From an uncultured Desulfotomaculum sp. (lineage in GTDB: Bacteria > Bacillota > Desulfotomaculia > Desulfotomaculales > Desulfotomaculaceae), in contig CAMKDG010000013.1 of NCBI GenBank assembly GCA_946411205.1, positions 1 through 46,400 of the forward strand: a stretch of 46,400 bases of DNA, in the 5' to 3' direction. Shown here piece after piece: positions 25,107 through 31,478 of the stretch (position 1 is the stretch's first letter; every line of letters starts with the position of its first letter). The notes under the pieces were generated by a model that saw only the letters and a list, made by a program, of their open reading frames with translations, did not search any database and was not told the origin of the DNA. Position numbers and translations under genes: made by a program.

Positions 25107-25865
25107 ATGAGCATTCTTCAGAAAATGACGGGGCATCAATATTTAAATGGTAGTAAATATGACAAAGCAATTTTAGCAGTTGGTTCCTGTGAGAACCATG
25201 GCTTTCACTTACCCTTTGGTACAGATACCTTTGTCTCCTCCCTGTTGGCTGAAAAGGTAGCTGCCGAGGTGCCCGGTTTGCTGGTTTTGCCCCCGATCAA
25301 TGTTGGGGTAAGTGAACACTACTCCCACTTTCCCTTTACCCTCACGCTGCGCTATGAAACATTAATAGCGGTATTAAAGGATATAATGACTTCTGTCATT
25401 AAAAATGGGATTAAAAAAATCTTTATTATGAACGGACATGATGGAAATATAGCTCCTATTGAGGTGGCTGCCAGATCCATTAAAATGGAATATCCCGAAA
25501 CAAAAATAGTCTCCTTGGATGCCTGGTGGGTAACTGCTGGTAAACTACTGCCTGCCAACACTTTTGAAGTATGGGATGGCCTTGGTCATGCTGGTGAAGG
25601 AGAAACCTCCATTGGCTTAGCTTTGTTTCCGGAATTGGTTGAGATGGAACATGCCCGGGGGGTTGTTCCCAATTTGCCGGGCAGTGTAGATATTAAGTGG
25701 AACTTTGCTGAATTGACTGACTGTGGTGCCACAGGTGATCCTACAAAGGCTACACAGGAAAAAGGTAAACTAATGGAAGAAGTATTAGTAAAAGCAGTTG
25801 TTACGTTCTTTAAAGATATGGAAGAATGCAACTGGAAATATAATTCTCCTCAGTCTGCATTATAG
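25107..25865 (+). CDS. Creatininase-family amidohydrolase
   Basis: A 252-residue cytoplasmic metal-dependent hydrolase. GSCENHGFHLPFGTD (E29, H31, D40) matches the metal-binding motif of creatininase, GSxEQHGxHLPxxTD, with Asn in place of Gln. MNGHDGN and GHAGEGETS supply the remaining His and Glu ligands. Family members open cyclic or linear C-N bonds (creatinine, FAPy, sugar lactams or peptide intermediates); the substrate here is not evident. Downstream of a Liv-type importer it may process the imported amide, but each unit is bounded by a terminator. SD GAAGGAGG precedes the ATG. Confidence 0.85.
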   Translation: MSILQKMTGHQYLNGSKYDKAILAVGSCENHGFHLPFGTDTFVSSLLAEKVAAEVPGLLVLPPINVGVSEHYSHFPFTLTLRYETLIAVLKDIMTSVIKNGIKKIFIMNGHDGNIAPIEVAARSIKMEYPETKIVSLDAWWVTAGKLLPANTFEVWDGLGHAGEGETSIGLALFPELVEMEHARGVVPNLPGSVDIKWNFAELTDCGATGDPTKATQEKGKLMEEVLVKAVVTFFKDMEECNWKYNSPQSAL

Positions 25866-25894
25866 GTTAATTCAGTTGCTATAAGATAAAAAGA

Positions 25895-25933
25895 GGGGGA
25901 GTGTCGCAAAACTACTTTTTGCGACACTCCCCC
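25895..25933 (+). terminator. Strong hairpin after the creatininase-family gene
   Basis: A 17-bp perfect stem (25895-25911 with 25917-25933, GGGGGAGTGTCGCAAAA) with a 5-base loop. There is no clear T-run after it, but T lies within the stem top. It probably ends transcription. Confidence 0.65.
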
Positions 25934-26021
25934 TGCTTGTCATAGGCCATAGGTCTTAGGCAGTAGGCGTAGTTAGTTTAACTAGGGCAAGACTATTTGG
26001 CAAGACTGTCTTTTGGTTATA

Positions 26022-26052
26022 GTAGGGGCGAACTTTGCTCCTCCGACTACGG
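26022..26052 (+). repeat. Degenerate relative of the 111-178 repeat
   Basis: GTAGGGGCGAACTTTGCTCC followed by TCCG resembles the left arm of the inverted repeat at 111-134, with several substitutions. The right arm is missing. It lies in the gap between the creatininase-family gene and the hydrogenase cluster. Confidence 0.5.
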
Positions 26053-26093
26053 AATAGCTAGCCTACCTGCATACTGCTAGTTTTTTAACAAGC

Positions 26094-26121
26094 TGAGGGC
26101 TTGCAAAAATGCAAGCCCTCA
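26094..26121. terminator. Hairpin at the end of the first hydrogenase operon
   Basis: TGAGGGCTTGCA (26094-26105) pairs with TGCAAGCCCTCA (26110-26121), starting 7 bases beyond the hydA stop codon (minus strand). The T-run is better on the plus-strand side, so it may act in both directions. Confidence 0.6.
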
Positions 26122-26127
26122 AGATTT

Positions 26128-27906
26128 TTAGTGATGATCACCACTGGGAACTTTATCAGGTAAACCTTCGGGTTTTCTATAAACGCCGCGGGGAACATAG
26201 TGGGTATGCAGCAGTTTATGGGATTTTTCACCCAGAGGCTGGCCTAAGAATTCTTCGTAAATAGCCGTGATGGCTGGGTTCTCGTGAGACTTACGGATCG
26301 GTAGATCTTCGTCAGCCTTATAGGTACCGGCAATACGCTTGAGGCGAATCTCCAGGTTGGTAGGAATGGGCTGACCGCCGCCACCAATGCAGCCACCAGG
26401 ACAGCACATGATTTCGATAAAGTGGTAATCAGCTTCACCGGCGCGGATCTTATCCAACAGCTTACGAGCGTTACCCAGAGTATGGGCCACAGCAACTTTT
26501 ACTTCCAGATCGCCAACCTTTAAGGTAGCTTCCTTAATGCCTTCCATACCACGAACAGGTGTCAAATTAATATCAGGCATCGCTTCTTTGGTGATAACTT
26601 CATAAACAGTACGTACGGCAGCTTCCATTACACCGCCAGTGGCACCAAAGATAACTGCAGCACCGGTGGAGAGACCCATGGGAGCATCGTAATCTTCATC
26701 GGGCAAGCTTTCCCAATCAATGCCGATTTCGCGCAACATACGGGCCAATTCACGAGTGGTAAGTACAACATCAACATCTTGATAGCCGCTGTCAGTAAGT
26801 TCATCACGTCCAGCCTCAAACTTTTTAGCAGTACAAGGCATGATGGATACGCTGTAAATGCTGGCAGGGTCAATGGCTTTCTTCTCAGCATAGAAGGTCT
26901 TAGCCAAGGCACCAAACATTTGCTGCGGCGATTTACAAGTAGACAGGTGAGCCAATAGGTCAGGATAATACATTTCAATGTATTTAATCCAACCGGGGCT
27001 ACAGGAAGTAATCATCGGCAGCACACCACCTTCGGTGACACGCTTGATGAACTCGTTCCCTTCTTCAATGATGGTTAAGTCGGCAGTGAAGTCTGTATCC
27101 ATGACACTGTCAAAGCCTAGGCGACGCAGAGCCGCAACCAGTTTACCAGTGCTAACAGTACCGGGTTCCATACCGAATTCTTCTGCAATGGCTACCCGTA
27201 CGGCAGGTGCAGTTTGTACCAGTACGTGCTTATTGGCATCCAGAGCCCGCCATACCTTGCCGGTATCATCCACTTCAGTAATGGCACCGGTGGGGCAAAC
27301 TAAGGAACACTGGCCACACATAGCACAGTTTACATCATTTAGACCCTGATCAAAGGGAGGAGCAACAATGGTTTCAAAACCACGGTTCACAGCACTAATG
27401 CACTTAATTCCCTGAACCTTTTCACAGACGGCTACACAACGACGGCAAAGGATGCATTTGCGCGGATCACGAACAATAGAGGGGGAGGAATTATCAATAT
27501 CGTCTTTGCTATGGCTTTGCGCCGGTCTAACAAAACGAATTTCCGTAAGTCTCATTGCTTCAGACAAGGCTTGTAATTCACAGTTATTGTTGCGCAGGCA
27601 GGTATTGCACTCCTGCGGGTGGTTGGATTGTATTAATTCTAATGTCATCTTGCGGGAAGCCCTAACAACGGCTGAATTGGTTTTTACAACCATTCCTTCT
27701 GTTACAGGAGTTACACAAGCTGCCTGGAGGGCCCGGGCGCCTTGTACTTCAACCACACAAATACGACATGCGCCGATGGCATTAATCTCTTTCATATAGC
27801 ACAGAGTAGGGATATTGATGCCGATTTGTTTCGCGGCATCTAATATGCTAGTACCCTGCTCAACTTCCAATTTTACATTGTCAATGGTAAGTGTCACGGT
27901 TGCCAT
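26128..27906 (-). CDS. hydA: [FeFe]-hydrogenase catalytic subunit HydA, set 1
   Basis: A 592-residue cytoplasmic subunit of an NADH/ferredoxin-linked bifurcating hydrogenase. In order: N-terminal [2Fe-2S] domain (CYMKEINAIGACRIC), His-Cys [4Fe-4S] site (HPQECNTCLRNNNC), two [4Fe-4S] motifs (CILCRRCVAVC and CAMCGQCSLVC), and the H-cluster domain with L1 ITSCSPGW (residues 299-306), L2 IMPCTAKKFEA and L3 MCCPGGCIGGGGQP. L1 has Ser303 where the second copy and most enzymes have Cys. There is no extra C-terminal Fe-S domain. It follows hydB by 21 bases and ends at a hairpin. Hydrogenase identity is firm; bifurcation is inferred from the HydABC context. Confidence 0.92.
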   Translation of the reverse strand: MATVTLTIDNVKLEVEQGTSILDAAKQIGINIPTLCYMKEINAIGACRICVVEVQGARALQAACVTPVTEGMVVKTNSAVVRASRKMTLELIQSNHPQECNTCLRNNNCELQALSEAMRLTEIRFVRPAQSHSKDDIDNSSPSIVRDPRKCILCRRCVAVCEKVQGIKCISAVNRGFETIVAPPFDQGLNDVNCAMCGQCSLVCPTGAITEVDDTGKVWRALDANKHVLVQTAPAVRVAIAEEFGMEPGTVSTGKLVAALRRLGFDSVMDTDFTADLTIIEEGNEFIKRVTEGGVLPMITSCSPGWIKYIEMYYPDLLAHLSTCKSPQQMFGALAKTFYAEKKAIDPASIYSVSIMPCTAKKFEAGRDELTDSGYQDVDVVLTTRELARMLREIGIDWESLPDEDYDAPMGLSTGAAVIFGATGGVMEAAVRTVYEVITKEAMPDINLTPVRGMEGIKEATLKVGDLEVKVAVAHTLGNARKLLDKIRAGEADYHFIEIMCCPGGCIGGGGQPIPTNLEIRLKRIAGTYKADEDLPIRKSHENPAITAIYEEFLGQPLGEKSHKLLHTHYVPRGVYRKPEGLPDKVPSGDHH

Positions 27907-27927
27907 ATGCCTTTTCCCTCCTATCCT

Positions 27928-29637
27928 CTAGGATTTTAGGCCTTTACGGGGCATTTTACAAACTCCCGCCGGGCAGTTTTTATCTTTGATGTGAGCTTCA
28001 AACTCATCTTTAAAGTAACGCAAAGTACTGAGGATGGGGTTCGGAGAAGTTTGACCCAGTCCACACAGAGCAGATGCCTTAATGGAGTTGGCCAGTTCAA
28101 CTAACAGTTCCAAATCGCCTTCCTTACCTAACCCTTTGGTAATACGTTCGAGAATTTCTAGCATTCTCTTGGTACCAATACGGCAGGGAGTGCACTTGCC
28201 ACAGGACTCATCCTGAGTGAAGCCCAGATAGAATTTGGCTAAGTCGACCATACAGGTTCCTTCATCAACGATAATCATACCACCGGAACCTACAATGGAA
28301 CCTAGGGCAGCCAGGTTTTCATAATCAATGGGGGTATCTAGATAAGCAGCAGGTATACAGCCACCTGAGGGACCTCCGGTTTGGGCAGCCTTAAAAGCTT
28401 TGCCACCGGGTACACCACCACCGATATCTTCAACCATTTCCCGTAGGGTCAGACCCAGGGGAATTTCCACTAAACCAGTATTGGTAATCTTACCAGCCAG
28501 CGTGAATACCTTGGTACCTTTACTCTTTTCGGTACCCATAGAAGCGTACCAATCACCGCCATTGATAATAATAGGGCAGATGTTAGCCCAAGATTCAACG
28601 TTATTAATAACGGTGGGCTTAGCAAACAGACCTGAAACAGCAGGGAAGGGGGGACGTGGACGAGGTTCACCACGACGACCTTCGATAGAGGCGAGCAAGG
28701 CAGTTTCTTCGCCGCAGACAAAGGCACCGGCACCAACACGAATTTCGATATCGAAACTAAAGTCGGTTCCTAGGATGTTATTGCCCAGTAAACCAACTTC
28801 TCTGGCACGGCACAGAGCTTTGTTATAGTGATCAATGGCTCTGGGATATTCTAAGCGAATATAAGCGAAACCGTGACTGGCACCAACTGCATAGCCGCCA
28901 ATGGTCATGGCTTCGATGACGGAGTAGGGATCGTCTTCCAGTACCGAACGATCCATAAAAGCACCTGGATCACCTTCGTCACCATTACAAACAATATATT
29001 TTTGATCAGCTTGCTGATCCAAAACAAATTGCCATTTTACTCCGGTGGGGAAGCCAGCACCGCCGCGGCCACGCAGACCGGATTTTTTCACTTCATCTAC
29101 AACCTGCTGAGGGGTCATACTCTGTAGGACTTTGGCCAGGGCTTTAAAACCATCCATGGCGATGTATTCTTCAAGGGAGGTTTGGTTAATCAAACCACAG
29201 TTACGCAGAGCATTGCGTTTTTGCTTCTTGAAGAAGGTCATGTCCGACTTACGAGTCTGTACAGAACCATCGGCAGCATGATAGCATAAGCGTTCAACAA
29301 CTTTTCCTTCTTTTAAATGAGAAGTAACGATTTCTTCTGCATCTTCTGGTTGTACCCGGCAGTAGTAATAACCTTCAGGAAATACGGTAATCACAGGACC
29401 CATTTCACAGGTACCCATACAGCCGGTTACCACCACTTTTACAGAATCTTGTAAACCGTGGCTGTCAACAGCCTTTTGGAATGCATCCAGGGTATTTTGG
29501 CAACCAATTGATAAACAACCGGTACCACCGCATACCAGAACGTGATATTTGAAGTTATCAGAGGAGTCTTCACCCAAACGCAATTTAATAGATTCCTTTG
29601 CAGTTGCTCTTACTAATTCGAGTTCAGCAAAATTCAT
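27928..29637 (-). CDS. hydB: NADH-binding hydrogenase subunit HydB, set 1 (NuoF-like)
   Basis: About 569 residues. The N-terminal thioredoxin-like [2Fe-2S] domain has VCGGTGCLSIGC and GCMGTCEMGP. The NuoF core has GLRGRGGAGFPTGVKW and CNGDEGDPGAFMDR for NADH/FMN binding, and ESCGKCTPCRIGTKRM for a [4Fe-4S] cluster. It stops after NCPAGVCKMPRKGLKS and lacks the C-terminal 2x[4Fe-4S] ferredoxin domain that the second copy (33487-35367) has. ATG 29637 is chosen since GGGAGGTG lies just upstream; an in-frame ATG 10 codons earlier overlaps the SD. It receives electrons from NADH or passes them to it, in complex with HydA and HydC. Confidence 0.92.
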   Translation of the reverse strand: MNFAELELVRATAKESIKLRLGEDSSDNFKYHVLVCGGTGCLSIGCQNTLDAFQKAVDSHGLQDSVKVVVTGCMGTCEMGPVITVFPEGYYYCRVQPEDAEEIVTSHLKEGKVVERLCYHAADGSVQTRKSDMTFFKKQKRNALRNCGLINQTSLEEYIAMDGFKALAKVLQSMTPQQVVDEVKKSGLRGRGGAGFPTGVKWQFVLDQQADQKYIVCNGDEGDPGAFMDRSVLEDDPYSVIEAMTIGGYAVGASHGFAYIRLEYPRAIDHYNKALCRAREVGLLGNNILGTDFSFDIEIRVGAGAFVCGEETALLASIEGRRGEPRPRPPFPAVSGLFAKPTVINNVESWANICPIIINGGDWYASMGTEKSKGTKVFTLAGKITNTGLVEIPLGLTLREMVEDIGGGVPGGKAFKAAQTGGPSGGCIPAAYLDTPIDYENLAALGSIVGSGGMIIVDEGTCMVDLAKFYLGFTQDESCGKCTPCRIGTKRMLEILERITKGLGKEGDLELLVELANSIKASALCGLGQTSPNPILSTLRYFKDEFEAHIKDKNCPAGVCKMPRKGLKS

Positions 29638-29659
29638 ATATTTCACCTCCCTGGAGGTA

Positions 29660-30139
29660 TTATTCATATTTGGCCAATATTTCGGTTACTTTTTCTGCTG
29701 TCATACGGGGATAAACTTCACCGTTGACAGTTAAGACAGGTGCAATGCCACAAGCACCTAAACATCTTACTAAATCCAGGCTAAAGCGACGATCCTCAGT
29801 GGTATTGCCAGCTTTAATGCCCATTTCTTGTTCCAGCATTGTTTGTACATCTGGAGCGCCTTTAACGTAGCACGCGGTTCCCAGACAAAGGTTAACGCAA
29901 TGTCTACCCCTGGGACGCAGACTGAAGGCCGCATAGAAGGTGGCAACCCCATAAACATCACTAAGGGGAACGCCTAATTCTTCGGCGGTTTTCACTAAGG
30001 AATCCTTTGGTAAGTAGCCATGTACTTCCTGGATGGCGGCCATCACTACAATAAGGCCGTTAGAATTGCCCTTATATTGAGCAAACAATGCATCCAGCTT
30101 TTTCTCTTGGTCGCAATTGCATTTGCACTCTGCACCCAT
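29660..30139 (-). CDS. hydC: Hydrogenase subunit HydC, set 1 (NuoE-like)
   Basis: A 159-residue thioredoxin-fold [2Fe-2S] protein of the NuoE family. The four ligands lie in NLCLGTACYVKG (C-x4-C) and RCLGACGIAP (C-x3-C). The N-terminus carries a short Cys-rich stretch, CKCNCDQ, before the usual IQEVHGYLPKDSL helix. It passes electrons within the HydABC complex. SD AAAGGAGG lies 9 bases before ATG. It is first in the hydCBA order on the minus strand; the gap to hydB is 22 bases. Confidence 0.9.
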   Translation of the reverse strand: MGAECKCNCDQEKKLDALFAQYKGNSNGLIVVMAAIQEVHGYLPKDSLVKTAEELGVPLSDVYGVATFYAAFSLRPRGRHCVNLCLGTACYVKGAPDVQTMLEQEMGIKAGNTTEDRRFSLDLVRCLGACGIAPVLTVNGEVYPRMTAEKVTEILAKYE

Positions 30140-30474
30140 GCAATGGTTCCTCCTTTCGAAGGTTACGTAGTTGTACGCCCTGGAGGGCTTGTTTTAAAAA
30201 CGGTAAGGCCTGTACTGCAAATCCGTGGAAAGAAAGGTAGCATCTCTTTTTTATTTTGCTACCTCACCACAAAACCCCTAAAAGTAACGAATCAAAAGAC
30301 TGACTTAAGAACCACCACCTTCCAAAAATTGATTTTCCCGGCTGAGAATACATTAACCGAAAGGTAAATTCAATAGTTTGGTAGTAATACAATTAGTGTG
30401 TAATGAATTTTATGATGAAAGATTCTGAATATGACCTTTTCGTGTCGCAAACTTTTACAGAATGAACGAGGTAT
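30140..30474. other. Leader region of the first hydrogenase operon
   Basis: No gene is seen. A stem GGTAGC (30236-30241) with GCTACC (30258-30263) lies about 100 bases before hydC; on the minus strand it is followed by TTTCTTT, so a terminator or attenuator is possible. A weak minus-strand promoter may be TTGAAT (30373-30368), 17 bases, TATTCT (30350-30345). Confidence 0.35.
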
Positions 30475-30678
30475 TTAGGATAGGCAAATTAATTGACCAT
30501 AACAATCAAAGGATGGGCGCAATTCTTTTTTTTCTTGAGAATCCATGAAAACATATTGCTCATAAGCGTCAATACATGGTTCGAATTTTGGTACGATTAC
30601 AGTACTACCACTGGTGATGGAGTATTTGGCAATGTTCGTGATGAGGATTTGCCCGTTGATCAGTTGTTGAGTAAGCAA
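30475..30678 (-). CDS. Small hypothetical protein between the hydrogenase sets
   Basis: A 67-residue ORF starting with TTG at 30678, with an excellent GGAGGTGTGACAG SD just upstream. A plausible promoter lies at 30846-30817. The product (MLTQQLINGQILITNIAKYS at the start, then SGSTVIVPKFEPCIDAY) looks like a small beta-rich soluble domain, with two Cys in the last half. I recognise no family. It is kept as a gene because of the ribosome site and promoter. It could be a false ORF, since the opposite strand is also open. Confidence 0.45.
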   Translation of the reverse strand: MLTQQLINGQILITNIAKYSITSGSTVIVPKFEPCIDAYEQYVFMDSQEKKELRPSFDCYGQLICLS

Positions 30679-30816
30679 CTGTCACACCTCCATTACTAAT
30701 ATTCTATTGCTTTATTGCAGTTAAAACTGTCTGACAAATGACACAATTCTTATTTAAATTAGACAAGTATCACTTCTTTAAACATTATAAATATTCAAAC
30801 AATTTTAACTATAACA

Positions 30817-30846
30817 ATTCTAACCTAGAACGTTCGTGAGCGTCAA
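30817..30846 (-). promoter_or_regulatory. Possible promoter upstream of the small ORF
   Basis: On the minus strand TTGACG (30846-30841), an 18-base spacer and TAGAAT (30822-30817). The spacer contains the palindrome GAACGTTC, which could be an operator. It does not fit the spaced LexA box. Confidence 0.4.
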
Positions 30847-30932
30847 GTAGTTTTGCGTGGATTTTACCAGCAATATTTCGACAAAGTATAGTGTTAGAAT
30901 AGTATTTTTTAATTATATATGAATATAATGAA

Positions 30933-30961
30933 AATGGTGGAGTTAAAAATACTCCACCATT
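30933..30961 (-). terminator. Terminator overlapping the end of the SpoIIE-tail-like gene
   Basis: AATGGTGGAGT (30933-30943) pairs with ACTCCACCATT (30951-30961). On the minus strand it is followed by TTCATTATATT. The stem includes the last codons and stop of the gene ending at 30943. Confidence 0.65.
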
Positions 30962-31413
30962 ACTTGTTTGCCCCTATTTTTTAGGATCTCCACCAGTTCC
31001 CTGGCAAACCGGCTTTTTACGATAGGTTTAGCTGGTAAGCTTAAGCTTCGCTGAGATTTATTAACCGCCATGCCGATTAAAAAAGAGATAGATGCGGCCT
31101 CCGTTAAAGCAGCAGCCAGGATGTTGGCGTCATTTGGGGAAGAGGAAGCCTCTGCTTGATCCTGATTCATAAAGATATCCAGCACTTCACTTAACATGAC
31201 AGTGCCATCGGTAACCAGGAGCAAATCATTGACATTATCCAATCTTTGTTCCGGAGGCAAGAGCCGAGAAACCATGTTGGCAGTGCTGGAGCCACAGATA
31301 ATTTTTTTCCCTGCTTCCGCTAAGAACATAGTGACCATTCTTTGGTCGTCTTCGGGATATTTAGCAGGTCCAATGAGTAAAGTTAAATGTTTTTTCGTCA
31401 TATTCATCACCAA
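30943..31413 (-). CDS. Possible stand-alone C-terminal domain of a SpoIIE-type phosphatase
   Basis: A 156-residue soluble protein. Segments such as IGPAKYPEDDQRMVTMFL, KKIICGSSTANMVSRLL and DLLLVTDGTVMLSEVLDIF recall the region after the phosphatase core in SpoIIE-family proteins found in clostridial hydrogenase loci. The PP2C-like catalytic part itself is absent. This match is from memory and modest. It lies alone between terminators (31428-31460 and 30933-30961), between the two hydrogenase sets, so it may be a remnant or a binding domain with regulatory use. The start is uncertain: GTG 31413, ATG 31410 and ATG 31404 are all in frame. Confidence 0.5.
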   Translation of the reverse strand: MVMNMTKKHLTLLIGPAKYPEDDQRMVTMFLAEAGKKIICGSSTANMVSRLLPPEQRLDNVNDLLLVTDGTVMLSEVLDIFMNQDQAEASSSPNDANILAAALTEAASISFLIGMAVNKSQRSLSLPAKPIVKSRFARELVEILKNRGKQVMVEYF

Positions 31414-31427
31414 ATCTATTTTATCAT

Positions 31428-31460
31428 AAAAAAGTGGGTACTAACTACTGTTAGCACCCA
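31428..31460 (-). terminator. Terminator of the second hydrogenase operon
   Basis: TGGGTACTAAC (31435-31445) pairs with GTTAGCACCCA (31450-31460) with one wobble. On the minus strand it is followed by C and a T-run (31433-31428). It lies 19 bases beyond the hydA stop. Confidence 0.85.
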
Positions 31461-31478
31461 GGATTCATAATATTTATA

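Noticed and set aside
30493..30699. Plus-strand 68-residue ORF opposite the small minus-strand gene
   Set aside because: No SD, Phe-rich odd composition, and it is antisense to a better supported ORF.
30817..30846. LexA box at the GAACGTTC palindrome
   Set aside because: Gram-positive LexA sites need four bases between GAAC and GTTC; here there are none.
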